64,000 nucleotides of DNA from Paenibacillus sp. 32O-W (lineage in GTDB: Bacteria > Bacillota > Bacilli > Paenibacillales > NBRC-103111), in assembly GCF_007679495.1 (NCBI RefSeq), contig NZ_VEGP01000016.1:1-64000 (forward strand), given 5' to 3'. Below, in pieces: positions 25,638 through 34,689 of the stretch. Made by a program: the position numbers and the translations under genes. Numbering within the stretch: the first letter of the stretch is position 1; each line of letters begins with the position of its first letter. Under the pieces are notes generated by a model, which saw nothing but the letters and a program-made list of their open reading frames with translations, made no database searches and was not told the DNA's origin.

Positions 25638-26528
25638 TCACAAACTAACCCGGAACTCGTTCACCTTCACGGCCGTTCCGGATATGAGTACATCCATTTG
25701 CCCCAGACAAGACCTGCGCACTTCCACCTTAACTCTCCCATCCCTGTTCATTTCCAGACCTTGTTCAACGGTGAAAGCGGCCTCCTGAAGCTCCGGCTCC
25801 ATATAAGTTAAATAGTAGGCCCCCATAACTCCGGAGGCGGTCCCCGTAACGGGGTCTTCCACGGTTCCCGAATAGGGGGAAGAAAAATGTCTGGCATGCA
25901 TCTTTGCATTCTGATCTATGGTCTCGAGGCAGAAGGGATGAAGCGAACATCGCGGATTCCCGGTGAGTATATCCGGAAATAATTCGTTCTTCGGGAGCAT
26001 CCGCCTAAAGCTGCTCAAGCTTTTCACAGGGACTAACAACGTCCAGATGCCGGTGCTGCCATATACGATGGGATACCTGTCGTCCAGCTCTTCAACGGAT
26101 AAACCGATGGAGTGGGCCAGCCGCTCGATATCTCCGTTAAAGGAGCCGAATTGCGGGTTCGCCTGCATCATTTTTATAGTGGTTACATTAATATCATTAA
26201 TGATTTCAATAGGTAAAATGCCGGCATTGGTCTCAATATTGATATTATTTGCCGAGTCAATCATTCCTCTTTCCTGCAGGCAGAACAGAGAGGCTATGGT
26301 AGCATGGCCGCATAGATTCATCTCGTGACCCGGAGTGAAAAATCTCAACCGGACATCTGCTTTATCAGAATTGAGAACAAAAGTCATTTCATTAAAGCCG
26401 ACCTCACGGGCAATATGCTGCATTTGATCCTCGCTTAATCCATCCGCATCCAGAACCACTCCCGCCGGATTGCCTTTGTTGGGGATCGAAGAAAAAGCAT
26501 CGTAATGATAAACATTTACTTCCTTCAT
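25638..26528 (-). CDS. PhzF family isomerase/epimerase
   Basis: A 296-residue protein with the two-lobed diaminopimelate-epimerase-like fold of PhzF. Signatures are FSSIPNKGNPAGVVLDA, the catalytic Glu in GFNEMTFVL (about residue 47), MNLCGHATIAS and, in the second lobe, EDPVTGTASGVMGAY. Such enzymes isomerise small metabolites; the specific substrate is unknown. AAGGAGG precedes the ATG. A folded region with a terminator lies upstream (26564-26645). Confidence 0.9.
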   Translation of the reverse strand: MKEVNVYHYDAFSSIPNKGNPAGVVLDADGLSEDQMQHIAREVGFNEMTFVLNSDKADVRLRFFTPGHEMNLCGHATIASLFCLQERGMIDSANNINIETNAGILPIEIINDINVTTIKMMQANPQFGSFNGDIERLAHSIGLSVEELDDRYPIVYGSTGIWTLLVPVKSLSSFRRMLPKNELFPDILTGNPRCSLHPFCLETIDQNAKMHARHFSSPYSGTVEDPVTGTASGVMGAYYLTYMEPELQEAAFTVEQGLEMNRDGRVKVEVRRSCLGQMDVLISGTAVKVNEFRVSL

Positions 26529-26563
26529 GACAGTTCCTCCTTGTATTAAACATTATATATGGC

Positions 26564-26645
26564 AAAAAAGCCGGCGGAGCAACTGACCTTCCCCGGACCC
26601 TCCCGGATCGATGCTTCATCGATAGTCAATTTTCTCACGCCGGCA
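26564..26645 (-). terminator. Structured terminator between stalk protein and phzF
   Basis: On the minus strand GCCGGCG (26639-26645) pairs with CGCCGGC (26570-26576) ahead of TTTTTT, enclosing a perfect inner hairpin (ATCGATG-AAG-CATCGAT) and a CCGG pair. It ends the stalk-protein transcript. The large structured loop is unusual for a plain terminator. Confidence 0.55.
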
Positions 26646-26658
26646 TCTTGGTAATATG

Positions 26659-27873
26659 TTATCGGACGATCAGCACGGTCTGGGAATTCTGATCCCAGAA
26701 TACCTGCGCCCCCAATGCTTCACTGATAAACCTTACAGGGACCATAGTATGATTATTAATGATTTGGGGCGGAACGGCAAGGGTGATTTCTTGTCCATCT
26801 ACATAAGCTATTTCCGATCCGTTCTGCAGCTTAATCACTCTATTCCCGCGGGTAACCGTTACCGACCGGGTTTCCTGCTCCCATTCCAGACCCGCCCCCA
26901 TAGCCTCAGTAATGGCCCTTATCGGGACAACGACATTCCCCTCCAAATTGACGGGTGACTGCTCCATAGCCACCCCTTTACCGTTAACGGTGACCAGTGT
27001 CCCTCTCTTTTCAATTTCCTGTTTGCCCGTCTCATCGTAATATTTCGCAGCCACCCTGGTGGCGTTAGAATCTTTAATCGTCAAGCGATGATTAAATAAA
27101 CGGTTAGCTTCAATAAAGTCCGCAGCGGTCTGGATGGATAACTCCCTGCCATCGGCCGAATAGGGAGTTGCCCTGGCCGTAAGCTTCTGCGGCTGATCCC
27201 CGTTCTTGACTACGGAAGTAAAAACAAGCTGTCCGTCCTTCATGTAGGTCCCGGAATCAACCAAATAGGTTCGATCATCGGTCAGCACCGTAAATTTAAC
27301 CTCGTCGATTTCGTGCACTGCATCCAGATGGATCTTAAAAATGGATACCCGATTCTCTACTACGTAATTTGAGGTCCCCCGCACTTCCACTACCTTACCG
27401 TTGGCATTGTAGGCCGTAGCCACCACATTAATTAGTTGGGGCTTGCCTCCATTCTTGACAGCTGCGACGGCCTCCATCTGATCCCTCTTGGCCACCGTCG
27501 TTTCCTCCAACACTTTATACGGCTCTGTAATGGAACCCAGTGCCCGGACATCCACTTTCTGAAGCTCCTCCCCATGCTCCATGGGCAGTTGAATGGCCTT
27601 GGTCTGACCGCCCGCTATAAAGTGGTCTTCCTTCTTTATTTCTATGATCTCCCCCTCTGCGTCGTACCCGACCACCAAGAGAGAGACATTCTCCTCGTAC
27701 TTCACACGTACGTCGGCAGTCACCATCATTTTACCGTCCACTAGTTCATGCCCGGACTGCAGCAGTTCGACATTATTCGAGTTTGCGAAGGCCGCGGATG
27801 GAACCAGCAGGACCCAAACCGCCAACGCAAGCCATACCCCGATTATAGAAAGCATACTTTTCGATACCCGCAT
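26659..27873 (-). CDS. Secreted copper-amine-oxidase N-terminal (stalk) domain protein
   Basis: A 404-residue exported protein with an N-terminal signal sequence (SIIGVWLALAVWVLLVPSAA, cleavage probably after AFA). A middle beta-rich region of about 250 residues repeats an EVRGTSNYVVENRVSIFKIH-like pattern. The C-terminal 110 residues are a stalk domain with paired motifs VPIRAITEAMGAGLEWE and VPVRFISEALGAQVFWD. These domains are common in cell-wall proteins of Paenibacillus-like bacteria and do not imply amine oxidase activity. The start may be ATG 27873 or ATG 27900; AAGGAGG lies between them. Confidence 0.8.
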   Translation of the reverse strand: MRVSKSMLSIIGVWLALAVWVLLVPSAAFANSNNVELLQSGHELVDGKMMVTADVRVKYEENVSLLVVGYDAEGEIIEIKKEDHFIAGGQTKAIQLPMEHGEELQKVDVRALGSITEPYKVLEETTVAKRDQMEAVAAVKNGGKPQLINVVATAYNANGKVVEVRGTSNYVVENRVSIFKIHLDAVHEIDEVKFTVLTDDRTYLVDSGTYMKDGQLVFTSVVKNGDQPQKLTARATPYSADGRELSIQTAADFIEANRLFNHRLTIKDSNATRVAAKYYDETGKQEIEKRGTLVTVNGKGVAMEQSPVNLEGNVVVPIRAITEAMGAGLEWEQETRSVTVTRGNRVIKLQNGSEIAYVDGQEITLAVPPQIINNHTMVPVRFISEALGAQVFWDQNSQTVLIVR

Positions 27874-27983
27874 TTTCCCATGTGTCCTCCTTGTTCCCAT
27901 TCAATCGCTCACAGGGCATATGAGATTAAGTTATCGCAATTCATACAGGAAAGTAAATAGAAAGGAAATCCAATAAGAGCCAT

Positions 27984-28024
27984 GAAAAAAGAGCCGGTTC
28001 CTTATCTTTCGACGGAAACGGCTC
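27984..28024 (-). terminator. Terminator of marR-family gene
   Basis: On the minus strand GAGCCGTTTCC pairs with GGAACCGGCTC (one mismatch) followed by six T. Confidence 0.8.
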
Positions 28025-28099
28025 CAATCCCTTTATTTGCATTATTCGAAGGCTAGATGAAATTGCTTATCCTTTTTCCGAACCAAGCATATTTATCCC

Positions 28100-28555
28100 T
28101 TAGTCGATGCTTTGGCTGCCCAGCTGCAGGCCCAGCTTTTTTAACAGATGAATCATCTGCTCCTGTTCCTCTCTGTTCAGGCTGCTGAACATGTCGTGAA
28201 TGACGTTCCGATGTTTAGGGAAAATATCCTCCATCAAGAGCCGTCCCTCTTCCGTAATGGAAGCATAGGTGATGCGGCGGTCTTCCTTGCACTGCTTTCG
28301 CGTCAGCAGTCCCTTCTTCTCCAATTGGTCAATGACGTAAGTCATGCTTCCGCTGGTCAGCAATATTTTCTTGCCGATATTTTGAATGGGCTGGTCTCCT
28401 TTATGAAACAGCAGCTCCAGAACAGCGAATTCCGTCGGGTTGAGGCCATAATTTTTGATATCCTCCTTAATCCGGTCCACCACCGCCCGGTTGGCCCGGG
28501 AAAAGACAACAAACAATTTTAAAGACAATTCATATTCTTGCTGAGTGGGATTCAT
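28100..28555 (-). CDS. MarR family transcriptional regulator
   Basis: A 151-residue winged-helix regulator. The helix-turn-helix spans about 50-80 (PTEFAVLELLFHKGDQPIQN, then LLTSGSMTYVIDQLEKKGLL) and the wing is DRRITYASITEEGRLLM. MarR proteins are dimeric repressors released by small ligands or oxidation. One Cys lies in KQCKEDRR, just before the wing, and could be redox active. ATG 28555 (MNPTQQE) is favoured over 28561. It is transcribed alone; the target genes are not evident. Confidence 0.92.
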   Translation of the reverse strand: MNPTQQEYELSLKLFVVFSRANRAVVDRIKEDIKNYGLNPTEFAVLELLFHKGDQPIQNIGKKILLTSGSMTYVIDQLEKKGLLTRKQCKEDRRITYASITEEGRLLMEDIFPKHRNVIHDMFSSLNREEQEQMIHLLKKLGLQLGSQSID

Positions 28556-28648
28556 AATCAATACCTTCCTGTCCGTTATCTTGAATTAAGGGTAATCTTA
28601 AGTCTACTCCTTGCTCTTGTCAAGCTATCCCGGGGATCCGGCGGCTCT

Positions 28649-30141
28649 TCAAAATAATGGGGACAGCAGTCGTGCCAAGATTTCCTTGAATGAATGAAGA
28701 CCAAACCGACGGGCATAATGCTCGGGCCTCAGTTCCTTGCTATCCTTCAGATCTTGCAGGAAATCCCGCTCGAGCCTGTGAACCGTCGATCGATCGAATA
28801 TGATCGCGTTTAGTTCAAAGTTTTTGTAGAAGCTGCGCAAATCCATATTGGCCGTTCCGACCGAGGCCAGCCGATCGTCGACGAGGATGACTTTCGCATG
28901 CATAAACCCTTTCTGATATTGATAGAACTTCACCCCTGCCCCAAGCAATTCTTTGGCATAGGATAAAGACGCCCAATAGACGATCCGGGTATCCGGAATT
29001 CCGGGAAGGATGATTCTGACATCGACTCCGCTTAGAGCAGCGACCTTAAGCGCCTGAATGATACCGGCATTCGGAATAAAGTAAGGAGTCGCAATATAAA
29101 TCCGTTCCTTGGCCCCCCCGATAGCTGCGAAAGTGACCGCCAGAATAGAATCTTCCTCCGCGTCCGGCCCGCCGCTGACAATTTGCACCCGCTGGCCTGA
29201 TTCTGAGCTTTGCGGAGGAAAATACCGCTCGTCCTTAATCCGAATGCCGCTTACGTATTCCCAGTCCTTCAGAAATGTCCCCTGTAAAGAAAGGACTGCC
29301 TCTCCACTGATACGAAGATGCGTATCCCGCCAGAATCCAAGCTTCGGATTGCCGCCCAAATATTCATCTCCGATATTAATGCCCTCAGGAAACCAACCTT
29401 GCCGTCCACTACAACAATCTTGCGATGATTCCGGTAGTTAATTCTTTTGTCAAGGAAAGCAATGAGTGCGGGAAGAAAGCATTTCGTCTCTACTCCGGCC
29501 GCCCGCAACTCCCCGAGGTAAGCCTCATCCAGTTCGTAGCTGCCGATTCCATCATAGATGACCCGCACCTCAATCCCCTGCCTCGCTTTCGCGATCAAGG
29601 CTTCCTTGAACCTTCGGCCAATCCCGTCGTTGCGAATGGTGTAATAGTCCAGATGGATATGATCTTCCGCCATTCCGATAGCTTCCAATATCGCTTTATA
29701 AGCTTCTTCAGCATTAGTTAATACGGTGACTTCATTATGACAAGTCATTCCGGGCCCGGGAACCGACCGCAGCAGCCTGTCCAATTGCTGATCCCCTGCG
29801 GCGGCCGGTTTGCGGTTTGCAGTACCGCCATGCTCGAGGTAACAACCGTCCTTATCCTTTATGTTCCCTTCCAAGTTCCCCGCTGCCCCGGAGGCAGGCT
29901 CCTCGGTTCCTGTAATTCCTTCATAAGCTGCCGCCTCCAAGTGGCTGGTACCCCGGACGGGCAAATGGCGCCGGTGAGAGAATCGTCTGGAGATAAAATA
30001 ATACATAATAAAGCCAACAATGGGGAAAATAAACAGAACCAGCAGCCATGCCACGGCTTTGGCCGGATGGCGGTACTCCAGACTCGCCATGACGATGGCC
30101 TGGAGATAAATGACAAGCAGCAGAACGCCTAACCAAATCAC
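28649..30141 (-). pseudogene. cls: Cardiolipin synthase, split by frameshift
   Basis: Two overlapping minus-strand frames make one cardiolipin synthase of about 497 residues. The 5' part (30141 to about 29385) has two N-terminal membrane helices, a longer than usual linker, and HKD motif 1 (NHRKIVVVDGKVGF). The 3' part (about 29390 to 28649) has HKD motif 2 (FMHAKVILVDD). At about 29382-29390 the expected FLGGINIGDEY is broken: the bases after TTCCTG are one short, so the first frame continues with an unrelated RALISEMN tail. The GTG start at 30141 overlaps the divergent ger gene's longer frame. It is either a real pseudogene or a sequencing error. Confidence 0.85.
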
Positions 30142-30169
30142 AGCTTCACCTCGACAACTAAGAAGTTTA

Positions 30170-31822
30170 ATGCTAGGTGGTTATCCAGTGTACCCAAAAA
30201 ACCGTCAAAATAAAAAATCGCCCATAGAAGACATTCTCGATTATCATTTCCTCAACGACCTGAAAAAGAAGAGCATTCTCCCCTCTTTGGAAGAGAATAA
30301 AAGGTTAATGAAGGAGCTGTTCGTCGATTGCTCGGATGTGGTCATCCGTCCTTTTGTCATCGAGAAAAACATTCAAGCCCTTGCCGTCTTTGTCGACGGT
30401 CTGGTCATCTCCGATGTACTGGATGACGCTCTCCGGTCTCTAATGGTTATGGAGGGCAATGAGTCGGAAATCGAACGAATCGTCGCTACGACGCTTCCGG
30501 TTTCACAGATTTCGACGGAAGACAATTACGGCGAGTTTCTGATCGCCGTTCTGGGCGGGGATACCGGAATCTTCGTAGAAGACAATGATCAAGCGATTCT
30601 GCTTGGTATCCGGGGGCCGGACACCCGGTCTGTCTCGGAACCAAACACCGAAATCACCATTCGCGGGCCGCGCGAAGGCTTCATCGAAAACCTGCGGACG
30701 AATACGGCTCTCGTGCGGCGCAAGATCAAATCGCCGCGGTTAAAAATGAAGCCCCTGGTGTTAGGACAGCATACCAATACGAACGTAATTGTCTCCTATA
30801 TCGACGGATTAACGGACCCGGCATTGATCGATGAAGTCATGCAAAGGATGGAAAAAATCGATATAGACGGCATACTGGAGTCCGGCTACATCGAAGAAAT
30901 GATCCAGGACAGCGCCTATTCTCCATTCCCGCAGATGCAGTATACGGAAAGGCCCGATGTGCTGGCCAGCGCCCTGCTGCAGGGAAGGATAGCAATCATG
31001 GTGGACGGTACCCCCTTCGCCCTGATTCTTCCGACCATATTCATGCAGTTGATGCAGACGGCGGAGGATTATTACGAACGGTTCCAGATTTCAACCTTAA
31101 TTCGCTGGCTCCGCTATTTATTTCTTTTTGCGTCGATGTTTACACCGGCACTATATGTTGCGATTACGACTTTTCATCCGGATATGATCCCGACCTCCCT
31201 GCTGCTCAGTATAGCCGCATCCCGAGAAGCCATTCCGTTTCCCGCGGTTGTCGAGGCCTTCATTATGGAGGTCATCTTCGAGGCCTTGAGGGAAGCCGGT
31301 GTCCGCCTGCCCAAATCGGTCGGTTCCGCCGTCGGTATCCTTGGGGCTATCGTGATCGGGCAGGCGGCGGTCGAAGCCGGAATCGTCTCCGCCCCTATGG
31401 TTATCGTAGTGTCGATTACGGGAATTGCATCGTTCACGATTCCTCAATTCAACGGGGCTATCGCTATCCGCATGCTGCGCTTTCCGATGCTGATTCTGGC
31501 CTCCATCTTCGGAATCTTCGGCATCCTGTTCGGCATAATGATCGTCCTCGGACATATGGCCAATTTGCGTTCCTTCGGCGTCCCCTACTTATCTCCTTTA
31601 GGCCCGACCAAGTGGTCTGATCTCAAGGACGTTCTGATCCGTGCGCCGCAATGGGAGCTTACCACCCGTCCCAGCTTCGTAGGGGCTCAGGATCAAATCC
31701 GAATCGGCCAAGAATTGCCCGAGACTATTAAGCGGGATAATGGCTTAAAGGGGAAGAACATTTCGCACCCCCATCAGAAAAATGATCAGGAGGGAGCTTC
31801 CGATGATGATCCGAACCCTTAA
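30170..31822 (+). CDS. Spore germination protein GerA family, A subunit
   Basis: About 550 residues of the GerAA/GerKA type, the A subunit of an inner-membrane nutrient receptor that triggers spore germination. A soluble N-terminal domain (to about 270) ends near TERPDVLASALLQGRIAIMV, followed by four to five membrane segments (LFLFASMFTPALYVAITTFH, LLLSIAASREAIPFPAVVEA, and later ones) and a hydrophilic tail. ATG 30170 (MLGGYPVYPK) is favoured; the ATG at 30110 lies in the divergent cls gene. It is the first of four genes in the order A, C, small protein, B. Confidence 0.9.
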   Translation: MLGGYPVYPKNRQNKKSPIEDILDYHFLNDLKKKSILPSLEENKRLMKELFVDCSDVVIRPFVIEKNIQALAVFVDGLVISDVLDDALRSLMVMEGNESEIERIVATTLPVSQISTEDNYGEFLIAVLGGDTGIFVEDNDQAILLGIRGPDTRSVSEPNTEITIRGPREGFIENLRTNTALVRRKIKSPRLKMKPLVLGQHTNTNVIVSYIDGLTDPALIDEVMQRMEKIDIDGILESGYIEEMIQDSAYSPFPQMQYTERPDVLASALLQGRIAIMVDGTPFALILPTIFMQLMQTAEDYYERFQISTLIRWLRYLFLFASMFTPALYVAITTFHPDMIPTSLLLSIAASREAIPFPAVVEAFIMEVIFEALREAGVRLPKSVGSAVGILGAIVIGQAAVEAGIVSAPMVIVVSITGIASFTIPQFNGAIAIRMLRFPMLILASIFGIFGILFGIMIVLGHMANLRSFGVPYLSPLGPTKWSDLKDVLIRAPQWELTTRPSFVGAQDQIRIGQELPETIKRDNGLKGKNISHPHQKNDQEGASDDDPNP

Positions 31823-32984
31823 CCGGAGAAAGCTCCTGGCACTGGTCTTGTCTATATCTCTCCTGTTGACCGGTTGCTGGGACCGCATTGAAATTAATGA
31901 TATTGCCATCGTACTGGCCATTGCGGTGGATAAGGAGAAGGATGGAAACATACGGGTGAGTCTAGAGATTCCGTTGGCTTCCCAATTAGGAGGCACTCAA
32001 GGCGGCGGGGGAGGCACGGGCGGTAGCGGCAGAGCCGACTATATCGATTCGGAAATTGCCCCTACTTTTGTTCAAGCTTATGCCCAGCTACAGGACCGGA
32101 TGTCACGCAGACTGAAATTCGGTCATTACCGGGTTCTCATTATAGGAGAAGAGATGGCGAGGAGCGGGATAGAGGACGTCTTCGATATCGTTGCCAGAAG
32201 ACCGGAGAACCGGCTTTCCTCCTACATGATTGTGGCCAAGGGGACGGCAGAAAGCCTGATGAAATCCCAGCCCAAGCTGGAGAGGTTCTCCGGCGAAGCC
32301 ATCCGGGAAATGGTTAAGCAGGGAGAAATCGTGCCGACTAACGTAAAGAATACCGCCATGTCCTTAAGCCATTATGGGAGCGATGCGGTCCTCCCATATA
32401 TGGGAGTAAAGAAGCTGAAGGAAAAGGACAGCAAGGGAACCGAGGAAATTGAACTGCTCGGGTACGCCCAATTTCTGGAGGACCGAATGGTAGACGTGAT
32501 GGCGCGGGAATCCGCCATGGGATTATCCTGGTTGAAAAACAACATTCGGCCGATCACCGTCGTCGTTAATTTGAACAAACCGGAGAACCTTATTTTTACC
32601 GTTATTCGTTCCAATGCCAAAATAGAGCCTATCGTGGAGCAGGACGGCCGTCTCCGATTCGATATCCGTATAGATGCCAGGTTGCGATTGAACGAGAATA
32701 AATCGAAGGAAGATTTGACGAACCGGCTGGTCATGGAGAAGGTGAAGAAACACGCTGCCGACAATATACGGCTTCAGGTGATGGATACGATCCGGTTAAT
32801 TCAGAAATCGGGGGCGGATTCCGCGGAACTCGGATTGAAGCTGTTCCGGAAAGATCCGATAACATGGAAAAAGCTAGAGCCGAATTGGAGAGAATTACTT
32901 AAGGAAGCGGAGTTTGACGTCAAAGTGAAGGCGGACATCAGCGAGTTCGGATTGATCTCCGAAAATATTGTGAGAGGAGGGTAA
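31803..32984 (+). CDS. Spore germination lipoprotein, GerAC family
   Basis: A 393-residue lipoprotein, the C subunit of the germination receptor. The signal peptide ends with lipobox LLLTGC (Cys about 26) followed by the conserved WDRIEIND. A glycine-rich insert (GGTQGGGGGTGGSG) at about 64-77 is unusual within the N-terminal domain. The C-terminal part has the family pattern NWRELLKEAEFDVKVKADI. AGGAGG at 31787-31792 supports ATG 31803, which overlaps the end of the A-subunit gene by 20 bases. Confidence 0.92.
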   Translation: MMIRTLNRRKLLALVLSISLLLTGCWDRIEINDIAIVLAIAVDKEKDGNIRVSLEIPLASQLGGTQGGGGGTGGSGRADYIDSEIAPTFVQAYAQLQDRMSRRLKFGHYRVLIIGEEMARSGIEDVFDIVARRPENRLSSYMIVAKGTAESLMKSQPKLERFSGEAIREMVKQGEIVPTNVKNTAMSLSHYGSDAVLPYMGVKKLKEKDSKGTEEIELLGYAQFLEDRMVDVMARESAMGLSWLKNNIRPITVVVNLNKPENLIFTVIRSNAKIEPIVEQDGRLRFDIRIDARLRLNENKSKEDLTNRLVMEKVKKHAADNIRLQVMDTIRLIQKSGADSAELGLKLFRKDPITWKKLEPNWRELLKEAEFDVKVKADISEFGLISENIVRGG

Positions 32985-32988
32985 ATCT

Positions 32989-33246
32989 ATGGATCCGATT
33001 TTTCAAGTTTTGTTCATAATCGGTTTTCTGATTTGGATCGCCATCGATTTCCGTAAAATCAAACAATCAAAATCGAAATCAATGATGGCTATATTCGTTA
33101 CCATAAATACGCTAACCCTTCTGCTGTTCTTCGCCTTATTTATGCAGTATAGACCTCCTACTCCCGTATCGCTAATGAACAATACGGTATATTATTGGGT
33201 CAAAGCCTGGACAGGAGGAATTTACTATGTCACGTCAGGTCATTAG
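32989..33246 (+). CDS. Small two-helix membrane protein of ger operon
   Basis: An 85-residue protein with two membrane helices (IFQVLFIIGFLIWIAIDF and MAIFVTINTLTLLLFFALF) joined by a basic loop (KQSKSKS). It lies between the C and B genes, overlaps gerB by 20 bases and follows gerC after 4 bases, so it is almost surely cotranscribed. Small D-type subunits with two helices are known in some ger operons of Bacillus species and can modulate receptors; that role is an inference here. Confidence 0.75.
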   Translation: MDPIFQVLFIIGFLIWIAIDFRKIKQSKSKSMMAIFVTINTLTLLLFFALFMQYRPPTPVSLMNNTVYYWVKAWTGGIYYVTSGH

Positions 33247-34573
33247 CAGCCGCCAACTGGCCTTAATTATCGCTTCCTCCATTATTACGGCCGGGATCAT
33301 TGTCGATCCCCAGCAGTTGGCGCGCAGCACCGGCCACGATGCTATTTTCACCTATTCGTTGTCGCTGCTGCTCTCCTTCATAGTTTGTTATTTCTTCTAT
33401 TCGCTGTCCAAGAAATTTCCCGGCAAGAATCTGTTCGAAATCAGCTTCATTGTGGCCGGGAAATGGGGCGGCGGCATAATCAACATCCTGGTGCTGCTTA
33501 ACATCTGGTTCATCTTTGCCCGGGATTCCTTCGCAACGACGATGTTTTTGCGGGCTACGCTCCTGCAGAAGACACCGCCGGAAATCTTGATCATGCTGTT
33601 CATTTTGGTCATGGTTTATTACGGAAAATCGAGTATAGAGGTCATCTCGAGGGTGAATGAAATCGTATTTCCTTTCGCCTTCGTGATCATTCTCTTTTTT
33701 CCGCTTCTATTGGTTAATGAAATCCAAGCCAGCCAATGGGAGCCGGTATTTACCCAAACCCCCGCACAATTGGCGCTGGGGAGCATTTTAAATTCCATTC
33801 GCTTCGGGGATCTGATTGTTTTTGGAGCTTTTCTCCATACGGTCCAGAACGCGAAGCATCTGCTGACCGGCTTCCGTTTGGGTGTCATCCTGTCGGCTTT
33901 TTCGTTAACCATCGTTATTGCAACAGCTATTGCCGTCTTTGGGGCCGATATTTTGGCCCGATTGAATTTTCCGATATACTCTTTGGTCGCCCAGATCAAC
34001 ATTACGGACTTCATGGACCGGGTAGATGTATTTGCCTTCAGCATCTATTTCCCGGCAGCGATCATTAACGTCGTGGTCTCTTTTACTGCCTTCATTATCG
34101 GGATCAGTGCCTTTACCTCCAAGAACGACCCGACTCTGCTCTCACTTTCGACAGGGTGGTTTCTGCTGCTGACCATCCTGATAACCTTCACTAATTTTGT
34201 CGAGCTTGGCCGGTTCACCTTTTACTCGTATCCGGCCTACGTCATTGTCGTGCAGCCTCTGTTGTTCTTGCTATTGTTTTTTCTTGCGAAGCGGCATCCG
34301 TCGGTTCCGATTCCACAGACGGCATCCCAATCCAAATCGTCAACCGCGGACCAGCGAAACAACCGGTCGGGCAAGCCTCCGAAGCCGCTTGGTTATTGGA
34401 TCAGAGTGACCAATATTTCGATTCTCTCCTCCATGCTGTTACTAATACTCGGTATGACCATCTCCTATATCTCCCCCTGGATTAGGACCTTCTGTGCCAT
34501 TGGCTACGGAGCCTGCCTGATACTAGCCTTGTTCAGTGTCGTTAAAGAGAAGAAAAGGGCGGAAGCCGGGTAA
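33227..34573 (+). CDS. Spore germination protein GerB family permease
   Basis: A 448-residue protein with about ten membrane segments, the B subunit of the germinant receptor, related to amino acid permeases (APC fold) and believed to bind the nutrient germinant. It starts MSRQVISSRQLALIIASSII and has the GerAB pattern throughout (ITAGIIVDPQQLARSTGHDA). A hydrophilic insert of about 40 residues (about 355-395) precedes the last two helices. AGGAGG precedes the ATG. The identity of the germinant cannot be told from sequence. Confidence 0.92.
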   Translation: MSRQVISSRQLALIIASSIITAGIIVDPQQLARSTGHDAIFTYSLSLLLSFIVCYFFYSLSKKFPGKNLFEISFIVAGKWGGGIINILVLLNIWFIFARDSFATTMFLRATLLQKTPPEILIMLFILVMVYYGKSSIEVISRVNEIVFPFAFVIILFFPLLLVNEIQASQWEPVFTQTPAQLALGSILNSIRFGDLIVFGAFLHTVQNAKHLLTGFRLGVILSAFSLTIVIATAIAVFGADILARLNFPIYSLVAQINITDFMDRVDVFAFSIYFPAAIINVVVSFTAFIIGISAFTSKNDPTLLSLSTGWFLLLTILITFTNFVELGRFTFYSYPAYVIVVQPLLFLLLFFLAKRHPSVPIPQTASQSKSSTADQRNNRSGKPPKPLGYWIRVTNISILSSMLLLILGMTISYISPWIRTFCAIGYGACLILALFSVVKEKKRAEAG

Positions 34574-34689
34574 CCCCCGGCATTCCTTTGGCCACAAAAG
34601 TCATATGACGGAGGAAAACGATTTGTGACCGGAATCACTATGGCCACCGTTATTTTTCGAGTACAATAAAGGAAATAACGGTTCTTCGG

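Noticed and set aside
28649-29359. Separate intact short phospholipase D-like gene
   Set aside because: Its apparent start lies inside the cls frame and the protein continues the cls sequence exactly, so it is the 3' half of a frameshifted gene.
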